Assembly (NCBI GenBank): GCA_036785325.1
Contig: JAXIVH010000014.1
Coordinates: 8,425,891-8,489,890 of the forward strand
Reading direction: 5' to 3'
DNA: 64,000 nucleotides
Origin: Urophycis tenuis
Lineage: Eukaryota; Chordata; Actinopteri; Gadiformes; Phycidae
Shown here: in pieces, positions 34,868 through 63,556 of the stretch
How the letters are laid out: each line of letters starts with the position of its first letter
Position numbering within the stretch: position 1 is the stretch's first letter
Position numbers and translations under genes: made by a program
Notes under the pieces: generated by a model
What the model saw: the letters and a program-made list of their open reading frames with translations, nothing else
Database searches by the model: none
Told to the model about the DNA's origin: nothing

Positions 34868-37487
34868 ATGAGTGGGAAAGGTGCGTTTTCATTACAATAG
34901 CAAGACCTATATCACGAATAGCAACAATTGTTCTTTGTTTTTTTTGTTTTTTATTGTTTTTTTTTTTTTTTGGCTAGTGTTTATTATTCGTTCTTCAACG
35001 TATTTGTAAGTTGACTACGTTTCTATCTTTTGGTATTTCTTGTTTTTCTTTTCGCTGGCCGCACATTTTACTCCTACCTGTAGATCCTTTCAGTGCACTT
35101 AACTTAAACGCACTGATGCAGGGATTCATTTGCCTATTCAACCCAACTCCAATTACATTTTCTTTAACTTCTTCCAGGATCGAGCGATGCAACGCAAGTT
35201 GCTGCAAGGTAACGTTATTGTACATTATATTTACACATTTATCTTCACGTACATTCCTTTAGCTGTCTTGGTTCCATGTAGCTGCTATATCTAATGTTTA
35301 TAACTCTGGGAACTAAACTATTGTTGTTACCCTTAATAAAACCTAAGTCAAGTCCTCATCACTGAAGTAATGTCTGTGTCTCGTTCATCTCACAGTGGTG
35401 ACCATGACTCCATCAAAGTGTTTGTGCGAGTGCGACCTCTGACCCATGACACTGGGTTAACCACAGATCGAGATCAGAATCTGTGTTTAACTGTTACTTC
35501 ACCCAACACCATTCGCTTGCACTCAAAGCCAGAACCAAGGACCTTTACTTTTGATCATGTCGCTGACATGGACACATCTCAGGTTAGTGCATTTAGGACA
35601 CCTGCATTTTATGGACTTTTCATGTGTGTATGTTATGCACATACACAGATTGCATTTGAAGATTAACTACCTTTTTCACTGGCCAATAGGACGCTGTATT
35701 TGCCAGTGTGGCCAAGAATATTGTGGAATCTTGCATGAATGGATACAATGGCACGCTATTTGCTTAGTAGGTGATATTTTCATTGTTTAATATGTTTATT
35801 AAATTATGTTTCTTATGTTCTCAAAAATGTTCTCGTCACACTCTCCATCATACTAGTTCATTATGCAACCTTTTTCTACAGTGGACAAACGGGTTCAGGA
35901 AAGACCTTCACCATGCTTGGTGAGAACTTCTATCTATCTTTAGCTTTTCATGGCAAAGATATAATGTCATTCGCATCATTATTTCTTACAGTATTTGTTT
36001 TTATGTCTATCAAGGGCCGTCTGACTTTGATAACTTCACTGATGAACTGCGAGGTGTTATTCCCCGAAGTTTTGAGTATCTATTTTTTCTCATCAACAGA
36101 GAGATTGAAAAGGTAAATATTATGTTCCAAAATAAGTTTAAGTACCGCAAACTCTAAAAATCTATGATAACTTTGCCAACAACATTCCACAGTCATGTGC
36201 CAAAGGCCTTTTTTTCCACAACTTTTATTTATTTTGTTTTTTGTTGTTTTTTTCTCATTCTAGTCTGGGAAGTCCAAGAGCTTCCTCTGCAAGTGTTCCT
36301 TCATCGAGATCTACAACGAGCAGATCTACGACCTGCTGGACAGTGCCTCGGCCAGCCTGTTCCTTAGGGACAACATTAAAAAGGGTGTGTTTGTCGAGGG
36401 AGCCGTGGAGAAGTTTGTCACCTCGGCCGCAGAGGCTTATCAGGTAGGAGTCCTGAACTGCACATCAGGGTTTACAGAAAGTGGCAAGAGATGTGCCCCC
36501 ATCCACCCACCCACCCCTCGAGTCGCTGGTCCTCTGCTGCCTCCTCCCAGGTGCTGTCCATGGGCTGGCGTAACCGGCGCGTGGCCTCCACGTCCATGAA
36601 CCGCGAGTCCTCCAGGTCGCACGCCGTCTTCACCATGGCACTGGAATCCAAGGATACCGCCAACGAAGTGGTGAACATCCGCACGTCGCAGCTCAACCTG
36701 ATCGACCTGGCCGGCTCCGAGAGGCAGAAGGACACGCACACGGAAGGCTCTAGACTCAAGGTGACGCGCGTCACCGTTACCGTGTGGTCGTCGTACCCGG
36801 ATGTCAGGACGGCGGTACCAACGGTTCGCCTTCGTGCTCCTTTGTCTTCCTCCAGGAGGCCAGCAGCATCAACCGCTCCCTCATGTGTCTGGGCCAAGTC
36901 ATCATGGCGCTGGTGGACGTGGCCAATGGCAAAAACAGACACATCTGCTACAGGGATTCCAAGCTCACGTTCTTGCTGAGGGTGAGCAGTCTGAGGCCAT
37001 GTTTTCTTTGCCTCTTGGAGTTTATTTGAGAATATCGAGTGAAGGTTTTGTCATTGTTCAAAGGCAAATTTGGCCCTTTGAGGGTGAAACATAAAAAAAA
37101 AAAAATCTTCCCAATGTTTTTACATATGGTGGAATTTTGTTGATCTTTTTAGTTTTCAAGCTGCCATTTTCCCTTAAAACAAATGTTGTTAACTGCCATC
37201 GTCACATTGCTGTCATTACAGATTGGTGGGTATTTACAAACTAGGTTTCTCTCTATGTTGGATTTTCCAGAAATACATTGAACCATAGGCAATGTCTATA
37301 TTATGGCACACAACTGTACTATTGTTCACCCATGGCCATGATTGCATGTTATCTTCTGTTTCAGGACTCTCTTGGAGGCAATGCCAAGACATGCATCATA
37401 GCCAACGTGCATCCAGGCTCAAAGTGTTTTGGAGAAACGCTGTCTACCTTGCATTTTGCCCAGAGAGCAAAGTTAATCAAGAATAAG
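34868..37487 (+). other. kif15: kif15 motor-domain exons 1-10
   Basis: Exons: 34868-34880, 35178-35208, 35396-35582, 35690-35766, 35882-35919, 36015-36112, 36264-36443, 36551-36760, 36856-36981, 37365-37487. Key elements are YGQTGSGKTFTML across exons 4-5, FIEIYNEQIYDLLDS in exon 7, NRRVASTSMNRESSRSHAVF and LIDLAGSERQKDTH in exon 8, CYRDSKLTFLLR in exon 9, and DSLGGNAKT with NVHPGS in exon 10. All catalytic kinesin motifs are intact. The 383-bp intron before exon 10 shows nothing notable. Confidence 0.96.
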
Positions 37488-40400
37488 GTGCTCGCATCAA
37501 TCAAGCCTTCAGATTATTGTTGCTTTTGCTTGCTAGAAAAATAGTCAAGCACCTCTGATCAACATTGTGCTGTTTCATGATAGGCAGCATCTTGATGTAT
37601 TTGTGCTTGTGAAGAATCTTTTGTATGAATTTTGAATATCATATATCACTAATATCACTCATATACTGTCAGACTGTGACACATGGCATATATCGAAAGG
37701 ATTTAGTGCTTGAAAACTGTTAATGGGGTGTAATTGTAATGTCTCCAATGTACTTGTCTTACAGGCCATGATTAACGAGGACACGCATGGCAACTTGAGG
37801 CAGCTGCAGGCGGAGGTGAAGAAGCTGAAGGAGCAGCTCTCCATGTATGTCACCAGCAAGGACGTGGCTCCCAGGGATCCCCAACTGTCCATCAGTAAAG
37901 GTCTTTTCAAGCTTCAAAGTCTGCATTTCATAATATTTCTCATATTTCTGTTTCATGATGTCATAGCTTCAGTAGTCAAGACCATGGTCATTTATTGCTT
38001 ATGTATTCATTCAATTATGAATTCCCACTGTACATTTTGATTGTAGGCTCTTGAAATCACGTACTACATCGGAGGATAGGTGCTGCGTAGGCATTGGATT
38101 AAGAAAATACGTTTGTTCTTCCTTCAGGTCTGCCAAATGACCACCTTGAGGTTGCCTACAAGGAAAAGTTTCTTCAAGCCGTGGGTCTGTGGAAGAAGCG
38201 CGAAGAGGAGAAAACGGTGTTGCAAATCTTTTAGTGTGAAGTCAGTACACGTATGAGCACGTCTTCAGGGGACAGGGATGCTAATCCATATGGTTTTTGC
38301 TGCACTCCCAGTTGCTGCTCCTGAAGGTGGCCCAGCTGGAGGAGGCCTGGGCCCAGAAGGAGAAGTTCATCCTCTCCAGCCGCATGATCGTCAAGTTCCG
38401 AGAGGACCACATCTCTTGCTTGGAGAAGACGCTGAAGGCGGGCCAGTTCTCGCTGTCCGACCGGGAGAGCGAGGAGTTGACCGACCGGCTTAAGGCAGAG
38501 ATCGTCATCCTTAAAGATCAGGTGCGAGCGAGATGCCGCAGGAAACGGCGTGGCTGCACGGCGGCCCTGGGGCTAATGGTACGCCCCAGATAACCATGTC
38601 CCTTTACACCCGTCTCCTTCAGATCGAGAATCACCCAAAGCTGATCCGTTATGCGGCCGAGAACCGCAGTCTGAGAGAGGAGAACCGCCACCTCCGCACC
38701 CTGGAGTCCGCCCAAAAGGCCGAGGAGGCTGCAGGCCACGCTGCTGTTGAGTTGGAGGAAGCTTTCCGGCTGGCCCTGCAAGCCCCCAAGCCCACAGAAG
38801 GTACCCCCCATCCACCTAAGAAAAACAACAACGTAGAACAAAAGATAAGAATCAATAAGCCAAGTATGTGGTCTTTCTTTGCCGCAGCTGAGCCCGCCTA
38901 TTTGGAAAGTGCCCCAGTCGTCTCCACGGAGCGGCTGAAGGCCCAGCTGCTCCAAAAGCAGACAGAACTCACCGCCACCCTGCAGGCCTTCGAGGAGTTC
39001 AAGGAGGTCACCAAGTGAGTGACGGCCCTGGGCCTTCGTGGAGGCAGTGCATCCCAAGGCAGAATTTTCAGAGGATGGGGATAATGGGGATGTCCTCGTC
39101 ACATTTGTAGAGTGGGTTTGTGCCGTTGAAGCCATGTATGGAGTGGTGCCTGCAGCACTTTTAACATGGCTTTTGGATGACCCGGTGGTTTCTAGGAAGC
39201 AGATTGTGGAGTTGGAGTCTGAGAAAAGGTACCTCGACAAGTCCAACAGGCATTTGGAAAACATTCTGGAAGCCACAAACACTTGCAAGAAACAGGAAGT
39301 CTCGGAGCTCAACAGAATCCATTTTGAAACCATCAAGGTACCCCTCCAAGCATTTAAACCTCGATTTGTCCTGCCTATTGTATTCAAATATGTCCCATTG
39401 TCCAAAAAGGCTTTCCATATGGTGGAATTCATTATATTTTTTATAAGAATGTTTTTCATTAACCAGTCTCAAGGAAAGTGGATTTCCTCTGGGTGCTCCA
39501 GTGCTCTTCCAGACCCATGGCATGCATGGGAGGTTAGGTTACATGGCCCTAGACCTGGAATCAGTTCCCCCCCCCCATAGCCACACATTTGGCTGCACAC
39601 TGGTCTCAAAGCAGGAGGCACCGTTCTCTTATCCATTCAATCTGCTCTCATTGTCAGAGGGCCTAGAAAGTGTGCTCTGTAATCAATCCCAAATCTTTTA
39701 GTGTAACTAATGTGTAATATTTAGAACATGCGTGTCGGCCTGTTCAATCCCCTAGTTAATCTGTTTACTGGTTTGTCATCACTATAATGTAGAGGTCTTC
39801 TCAGGTCTACCCACATCCTAAGGTCCAGGACCTTTTTTTTGTTTTTTGTAATGGTCATTCATCATGATGTGTATTACCGGTGTAGATCCAAGAAATGTTA
39901 TCAGCACTGATCACCAGAGAAACTTGTGATCAGTCATGTAAAGTGCTGTACATCTCGATCATCTTGCGTCAGTCTGACCGTTAGGATACAATTACGCAAA
40001 AGTGCACAGTGAAGATTTCTCTCCTTGGACCCCTCGGACCTGCTGCTCCTAATAGACCCCGGGCAAATGTCCTGGGTCTATCGGGGTTCGGGTTCGTCAT
40101 TTCAGACCTGTGACGACCTCTTCGGCAATACCCTCGTAGTGATGGCAACAACCGCACTCTCTGCAGATCCTCACCACCCCCACCAAGGCCTATCACCTGC
40201 GGCCCCGGACCATCCACCTGTCCACCCCGGACTACCTGAACGGAGAGGACGGATCCATGGATGACATATGCAACGAGCAGCCTCCCCCGGAGCTGATGAC
40301 CGAGATGGCCTGCGAGGCCCTGACCGAGGAACTGCAGAAAGTGCAGGTAAAGTGGAATAACCAGATGGTTCTCCCTCATGTCCAGTAGTACCACGCGTTA

Positions 40401-43400
40401 CCATGTTTGTTGATATTTGCGGTACTGATGACTCTGCCCCCCCCCCCCCCCCCTGCCTGCAGGAACAAGCTGATCGTGTTCAGACTCAGATGGTGGAGGA
40501 GGAGATGAAGTGCAGTAAGCTGCTGCAGCAGAACACAAAGCTTGAAGAGCAGATGTCCTTGATGGGACAAGAGTTGGAGCGGAAGGACACGGTGGGGACT
40601 GTCAACCATATTTACATCGTTCAACAAAAACTCGCATCTGAAGTTGATTGCATGGGGGCACAGATGGGAAAATCCATACAATCACAGTTATACACTTCAT
40701 CCAACCTCATGTGGTATTGTTGTGGGTTTTTTTCCACTTGTCTTTTTAGCTTCTCTCTGCTGAGCGAGCCAGCAGGAGCGTGGAGCAGCAGACCCTCCAG
40801 GAGAGCATCAACAACCTGCAGCAGAACCTGGAGTCAGAGCGGCATGCTGGCGAAGGTAAGAGGACCGCCCCCCCCCCGCCCCTCTCGTGCTGCCGTGATT
40901 CTGAAGTTGTAGTAGTTCACAGATGTTCACCGTTGTACACCATTACACGTTGCTGACTCTCTGTCTGCCTCTGTCGCCGAGTCAGTTCTGCTGGGTGAGA
41001 TCCAAGACCTGCGCCTCTTGCTGCAGTCGTCCGATAAGGAGCTGGCGGCTGTGAAGAGTGAGCTGAGGGACAGCCAGGGAGGCCATCAGAAGGAGACGAG
41101 CCAGCTCTCCAGCAAGCTGATCAGCACCGAGCTCCAGCTCAACAAAGTCCAGTAAGACTATTACATCGGTGGCACCGTTACACCGAATATCAAGCCCAAT
41201 AATGGCGCGTATTCACTTGGGTTCTCATGTCAAAACACAATTTATAGTGTGTGATGGTTTAGGAGCGTAAATCAGTTCATCTAAGGTGGACATGGTACAG
41301 GTGTGAATGCACCCAGGATGCATTGAGTTCAGGTGGCGCACACAGAGCTGGTCTGGTCCGCATATGGCCACATCCTTTAGCCAGTGTGTGCTCAAATGTG
41401 TCCCTGGGCCACATTGACACTTAGTCGCCCGACGTCCTCTGTGGAAGGAGACGTACTTGTTCACATGCCAACGGCGTCACGTTAAAGAAAATGGGAATCA
41501 TCAAATTACATTGCGTGCCAGTGTCCACGATGTCTGAACACGTACGCCCCTAGAGATGAACGACAAGCGCCTCAAACATCTCTGCTGATTTGTTTCGCCT
41601 AAGAATGAACGGGGGACTGTGGAAGAGGCGGGCTCCCGCTGGTCAAACAACAAAAAACGCATTTGGTGTGCAGACGCAAACAACTGACATGTTTATTTGC
41701 ACATGGAGCGGGGAAGTGGGATCCAATCACAAGTGGTCACTTGAAACGTATTCTATGGTGAGATGTGAAGTGTAGTCCTGAGTAGGAGTTGGGGGCGGCA
41801 GTAGCTCAGTGGGTAGAGCGGGAGGTCCACTAACCGGAGGGTTGGCAGTTCGATCCCCACCTCCATCTTTCCGCATGTCAAACCCCACAAATGTACTGAT
41901 TGTAAGTCGCTTTGGACAAAAGCGTCTGCTAAATGCCCTAAATGTAAATGGAACAGGGATGTGAATCTATTGGAATTTCATAAATTCGATTTCAATTTAT
42001 GGGGTGACAAATTCATTCAAAATCTATTCTCAATTCGTTAGAAAGGGGTGCTAAATTTTGGATCTACTCCAATCTGTTGTGCGCTAAGAAAGGTGGTGTG
42101 GTAAATTATGATTTGAAAGCAGAGTGTGTATGAGAATTAAGTGTATGTAAGATCATGTTTAGATTTGAAAAAGTATAATAAACTGAGTGCAATAATGTAC
42201 TAACACTCAAAGGAAAACCTAAATCAAAAGAAATACTATTTTTGGAAGTTGTGAAACTTTTCTTTTCCCTCAACCCCCGTGCTTGGAGCTTTCTGCTTAT
42301 GATCTGATCATCCAAGTGGCCTGTTATTACCAGGTGTAAACAGGGCCATAGTCTCGCACATTGAAATCTCCCGTGTGCCATCTATATTTCTCTCTCTCTC
42401 TCTATCCTAGACAGGAGTGGGAGCAGCTCCTGGAGCAACATAGGAGCCTCCAGGATTCCTTTGACCATCTGCAGGCGGAGACCAAGTTTGAGGTTGACCA
42501 GGCTGGACAGCAGCTGCAGGACAGCCAGCAGGAGGCCGCCTCTCTCAGAGCCCGCATCACGGTTGGTGTCCACGCCCTCCACGCTCCACCCCACGTGGAT
42601 CCTGTGATGGAGACGCTGGAGGCTGATGGAGTCCCTCTGTTTGGGTCCCTTCCACCTTTTTCAAAATGTTTTTTTTTTTTTATTTTTTTTTTAGGAGTTG
42701 GACAACTGTCTGAAAATTGAGAAGGGCCACACGAGCACCCTGACATCGCAGTTGAGAGAAGACAAGGAAAGCACATCAAAGTGGGTTTGGAGAGAGACGC
42801 CCAGCCGTTTGGCTGGAGGATGTTTTGTAAAATCGTTCTTTTTACGCTTCATCATCATTGTATGACCCTTTTTTTTGTTTTTCAATTAGGGAACTAATTG
42901 AGACCATGGAGCAGAACACCCAGCTATGCAAACAAGTGTCTGACCTCATGACTCAACAGCAACAACAGGTAGGAGACACACTGGCTTTATACTGGTGCAT
43001 TCTCCTTTGATGGCCGAGCTGTTTTGCATAGTAGCTACATGAATTGAGTTTTAAATGGTGTTTAGATTTTTTTCTTTTTCCCTTTTTTCAAAGGTTTCTA
43101 ACCAAGCAAACCTTGAGCAAAACCTGGCGTCGGCTAAAGAAACCGTGAATGTCTTGCAGATGGAACGGGACAAAGTAAACGTCTGTGTCTAATTCCTTCT
43201 TTTTTTTCTAATTCTAATTACCCTCAAGTTCAACTGAGATATGACCATCTCGCTGCCTCTCTCTTTCTCTCATATCTCTTACTCCCTCTCATATCTCTTG
43301 TGCCGTTGTGCAGAGTGTGGTGCTGGACCTAATCAACCAGACCAGGGACCTCCGCAGTGAGCTGAGTGAGAAGGAGGAGAGCCTGGCCCAGCTCTCTGGG

Positions 43401-46400
43401 GACATCAAGGACATCACTGTATGTTTCCTACCATTATAATACATAACACTTTAAGTTTAATGTTGTTATTATTATTAATAATATATTGGATTTATATAGC
43501 GCCTTTCAATAATCCCAAAGCACTTTACAAGTGATAAACAGAAGAAGAAAAAAAACGTATACTGTATATATATTTTGTATTATACACATGAAAATGTTAT
43601 GTAATACAGCATGTGTCATGTTGCTTATTGTCTTCCAGGCAAAATATGATGCAGTCACCAGTGAACGGGATGAGGTCAGAGAGCAGAACTCCAGGATGCA
43701 AACAACACTTCATGACCTGAAGGAGGAGGTGGGGAAAAAGGTGGCCTCCAGCCAGATTGAGGTGAGGCTTCAAGTACAACTCCACCCGAACACAACATCC
43801 ACCCGAACACAACATCCACCCGCAGGAGTGGACACGGCGGAATTCAAAGAGTATTAAAATATTTGAACACTTGCGGGAGGTGGAACGGCAGGGTATCGAT
43901 AAAAGATTTAGTGCAATGGTAACAGATTGAGCTCACGTATTTGAATGAATGATGACATGCAGAGATCACGTGACTTACTGTATGCACACAGGGGTGGTAC
44001 CAGAACTCTTCCAAGAGCTCACAGCTGTGATGTTCGTTGTTCGAAGCTCTCATTCTCCATTGTCTTGTGTGCTCTCCATGACCAGCTACTTGGAATTGTA
44101 ATGCACATTCATGTCTTGAGATCCATGCCTCGAGATCCATGCACATTTCATTTCAATCACTTTATCAGCGTGACTTCCTCTCATTTGATTTGGTGAATGC
44201 TGCAGCAGCTATGATGGCACCTGACTGGGGATCATTCCCCAGCGGCACTCATGTGCCACCTACTGCTTATCTCCATGAGCCAACTCCTAATATTGTGTGA
44301 CAACAGTGGATGGAAACGTGCCGAAATGAGCATTTTCTTTGCCTGATTTTCTTTTAGAACTGTCATTATATTTGTGAAAAATAAAATGTGCAATACATTC
44401 AGATGAAAACAAACTATTGTGTTATTACTGAATCATTCCACGTTCTAAAATGAACACCCTATGGGTGGTTGTGTCCCCCAGGTGGAGTTGTTGCAGGATG
44501 AAGTCATCTACGCCACAGAGGAAGTGGAGCGGCTCACCAAGGTCTTGGATGAGCAGAACGGTCTCCTGCAAAGCTTCCAGGAGCAAACGACCCAGAAGGA
44601 TTCCACCATCCAGAGCCTACAGCAGCAAGTACGTTGTTACCATCTCTACATTACAGAGAGAAGTCTTGTGTGAAGTACAGTGTACAAGTGCTGTGTAGTT
44701 TGATTTCAAGCACCTTTTGTTCATCCCAGCTGAAGACACAAGAGGGGACCGTTGAGGAAGGAACCCGAAAAAGTGGCTTCAACCGCCTTCTGGCTGGAGT
44801 GGTCACACCCAAGTCTTTACCTCAGGTGAAGACCTCACAAAACACAACGTTTTCTTTGCTCCAAAGTCGTACCATTTTAAAGCTTATTGTTTTTTTTCTT
44901 TTTTTTCTTCCCTCGTTTCTTTCCTTTAAGACGCCTCGCACGCCCAGGACCTTCAACAGTGACCTAACCCAGGAGCTGGAGAGCCGTCGCTCCTCCATGG
45001 TGGCGGTGGAGGTCCTCCTCACGGAGCACAGCGCCGACAGGGCCGCCAAGAACGCAGAAATCCAGAGGCTCAATGTGCGTTGTTGTCCCGCGCCAGGAGC
45101 CCCAAAGCTCTGGACATTCGTTGTACCACTTCCACCGCTGTGCCGCCGTTCTCCTCTATATTCATTGTTGGCCAATTTTCTTTTTTCTTTTTTTTTTTTA
45201 CATTTTGTATTTAACCTTTGGAGAATGAATGGAGACACAAAGGTCTGTATTCAACAGTGCATTGGCCGGCAGCAGCAGTGAAAAACAAAAGTTGTCAGAC
45301 GAACAACAGGCAACATTCAATTTGCACAATAAATAGTCACAGGGAGTCTCAGGATAAAAAATGGACCTGTCAGAGAGGCTACTTATTTTTCTTTTACAAT
45401 TGATTTGAATACATGAATTGACAGTAGTTTCACCAGTTAGAGTGCTGACGGCAACGTTTTCCAGGTGTAAGGTGCAAAGATGCCTTTTTTCTGGCTTCTC
45501 TTTGCACTTTGGGTACAGACAGCTGGATATGGTCCTGGGAATTTCAGTACTTCAGTTGTTAAATTCCATCCACAGAAGTGGAAGACTTGAGCTTCATTCT
45601 GCTTTCACCCTCCATAGACCCGGCTGAACGAAATCCAGGCTCTGCTGGACATATTCTATAATAAGCAGAACCAGCCCGAGCAGACTTGCAATGGAAACGG
45701 GTCAGTCATTCTACCAGTTTTTGTCATGGCAATTTCCATTGAGCATACACATCAGGTCATCATTAAATGTACATGGTGTGTTTTGGTCTGTAGTGAGCAC
45801 ATGGATGAAGCCTTTAAACAGGTCGTGCTCCGAGAACTGCAGGAGGAGAGGGCTGAGAAGGTTTGTCAGCTACAATGAGCAGCTCTTTATGTCCCAACAT
45901 CTCTTCAATCTTTACTCATTGTTTGTTCCCATCGTCAATTATTAACAGAGTACGGCAAAACAGAAGCTCTCGGAAGCCCTACAAAGGTAAACACGAGTCT
46001 TGTTTCAACAAGTCTTGTTTATTAGAAAAGAAGTGTTGAATGCACCAATCTTTACTAGTGTGTGTTCTCATTGATGGGGGTCTATTGCTTTTGGATAGAC
46101 TGCAGGCTCAGGAGTCCATGTTGGCACAGTCTCAGACCTGTGTCCAGGAGCTGACCAGTGAGCTGAGAAACCGCTGTCTGGAGCTGAGGGAGCTAAGCCA
46201 GAAGGAGCAGGAACAAGAGAAGCTCCTCAAAGTAAGAACATTGCTTCTGTTTTGTAGTGTATATCAAGACTGGGCATGTGAGCTTGGGTGATTTAATTTT
46301 CCGCACCTCTGTATCCCACAGGAGGTTGAAGTTCTTCGCAAACAAGTGGACCACTTGTCGCAAGAGAACGGCAAACTTGTTGGCCATAAGAACCACAAGC

Positions 46401-46606
46401 AGAGGATTGAGTATCTGGTGAAGCTGAAAAGGGATAACTCCAAACTTCAAGAGGTGAGGAGTAGTTGATATTTATATCTTCTTTTTTTTTTTTTTTAATA
46501 AATGTGAACAACAGAGCACTCATCTATTAAAAATGCTTAAATCTTTTGCCCTAAGGACAACGAAAAGCTGCGCTCTGAGATATCCTTACTGCGAGATGGC
46601 GTGTGA
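34868..46606 (+). CDS. kif15: Kinesin family member 15 (kinesin-12, complete, 35 coding exons)
   Basis: KIF15 is a plus-end-directed kinesin-12 that maintains bipolar spindles alongside Eg5/KIF11 and binds kinetochore-microtubule bundles. The joined exons sum to 4062 bp, which is 1353 residues plus stop (human 1388), and every junction is GT-AG with matching phase. The start ATG (34868) lies in a 13-bp exon, MSGK|G, followed by GSSDATQVAARSGDHDSIKVFVRVRP. The motor domain spans about residues 17-370: P-loop GQTGSGKT (about 104-111), switch I NRESSRSH (225-232) and switch II LAGSE (261-265). The neck linker KLIKNKAMINEDTHGN precedes a long, nearly continuous coiled-coil stalk to the C-terminus at SLLRDGV. 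The 3' UTR has AATAAA signals at 46977 and 46993. Exon details are in the two following entries. Confidence 0.97.
39338..40166 (+). other. kif15 intron (829 bp)
   Basis: No gene, repeat array or recognisable mobile element is seen. A poly-T stretch lies at about 39833-39847. Confidence 0.6.
41152..42410 (+). other. kif15 intron (1.26 kb) carrying a SINE
   Basis: This is the largest kif15 intron. It holds the SINE at 41791-41950. The flanking sequence 41220-41780 looks repeat-like (palindromic-looking motifs such as aggtgtgaatgcacccagga) but I cannot name an element. A CT run lies just before the acceptor at about 42390-42403. Confidence 0.6.
41791..41950 (+). mobile_element. tRNA-derived SINE (V-SINE-like)
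   Basis: The head is tRNA-like: A box tagctcagtgggtagagcg and B box gcagttcgatcccc, with the typical spacing. It is followed by the teleost SINE core/tail gtaagtcgctttggacaaaa then gcgtctgctaaatg. There is no functional tRNA, because the acceptor stem does not close and the tail is fused. A relative lies inverted at 60751-60870. Confidence 0.85.
43461..43535. mobile_element. Short interspersed-repeat fragment
   Basis: An ATT trinucleotide run is followed by tttatatagcgcctttcaat and cccaaagcactttacaagtg. This pair recurs at ends of many teleost interspersed repeats. It is too short to classify and lies in a kif15 intron. Confidence 0.4.
43762..44481 (+). other. kif15 intron (720 bp)
   Basis: No gene seen. 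A small direct repeat of acaacatccacccg occurs at about 43790-43822, and a near-duplicate gagatccatgc pair at about 44118-44142. Confidence 0.6.
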
Positions 46607-47206
46607 GGCTGGAAGACGCCAGGACCTGGGCATTAAAAGTGTTAGACAGCAGGTGATCTGGGCACTTGTCTCTCCATCGGTTATGCAATGCTTCTAGGAT
46701 CAAAGGCATTGCACCTCATGAACTTGTTTTGACCAAGGGTGTCTTCATAACTCTTGTATTGGCTCAAAGGCGTGGACCGTAGCAGTACCTCTTTGGGTGT
46801 CTTTACTTTAGTAATTACTTTACTGTTTACTGTACATTGTAACTGTGAACTGTTGTACTATTGTAACTGTGATGGTGCTTATACGGTATGCTATCAACTT
46901 GGTGTTCAGTTTGAATATCAAGATTGCTTTGCATTTCATTACAGCCATAGACGATGGTCATTGCTGTGTTATAAAAAATAAAAAAAGTAATTAATAAATG
47001 TCTTTATGAATCATTGGTTTCTTTTCATTTAGAACTCCATCGACATTTAAAAGAAAGAAAGCCCTATTTGAAACAGTCCATGACATCTACCAATACATCC
47101 ATGCAACCAACAGGTGGCAAAATCAGCGACATTTGACAATCAACATCTTCGTCAGCTGGGGGAAGTCTGCATGCTGTAACACATTTTTTCTTTCATCCTG
47201 GTTAAC
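46607..47206 (+). other. kif15 3' UTR and short kif15-tdrd9 intergenic interval
   Basis: The 3' UTR runs from the stop to AATAAA signals at 46977-46982 and 46993-46998. Only about 210 bp then separate the kif15 polyadenylation signal from the tdrd9 ATG at 47207, so the tdrd9 promoter and 5' UTR must be very compact or overlap kif15 transcription. No further gene is present. Confidence 0.7.

Positions 47207-63556
<16,350 letters not shown>

Larger units (their letters stand above)
37765..46606 (+). other. kif15: kif15 neck and coiled-coil stalk exons 11-35
   Basis: Exons: 37765-37900, 38128-38216, 38312-38521, 38623-38800, 38888-39014, 39196-39337, 40167-40346, 40463-40591, 40750-40855, 40986-41151, 42411-42561, 42695-42780, 42890-42968, 43094-43174, 43314-43418, 43639-43761, 44482-44628, 44730-44825, 44931-45074, 45618-45700, 45794-45860, 45949-45986, 46099-46231, 46322-46453, 46556-46606. 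They encode a Gln/Glu/Leu-rich heptad stalk with family landmarks: SRMIVKFREDHI, LIRYAAENRSLREENRHLR, ERLKAQLLQKQTELTATLQ, KQEVSELNRIHFETIK and the C-terminal VDHLSQENGKLVGHKNHKQ. Stop TGA is at 46604-46606. Confidence 0.95.

Noticed and set aside
41791..41870. tRNA gene
   Set aside because: A and B boxes are present, but the acceptor stem does not pair and the sequence runs into a SINE tail; it is a SINE head.
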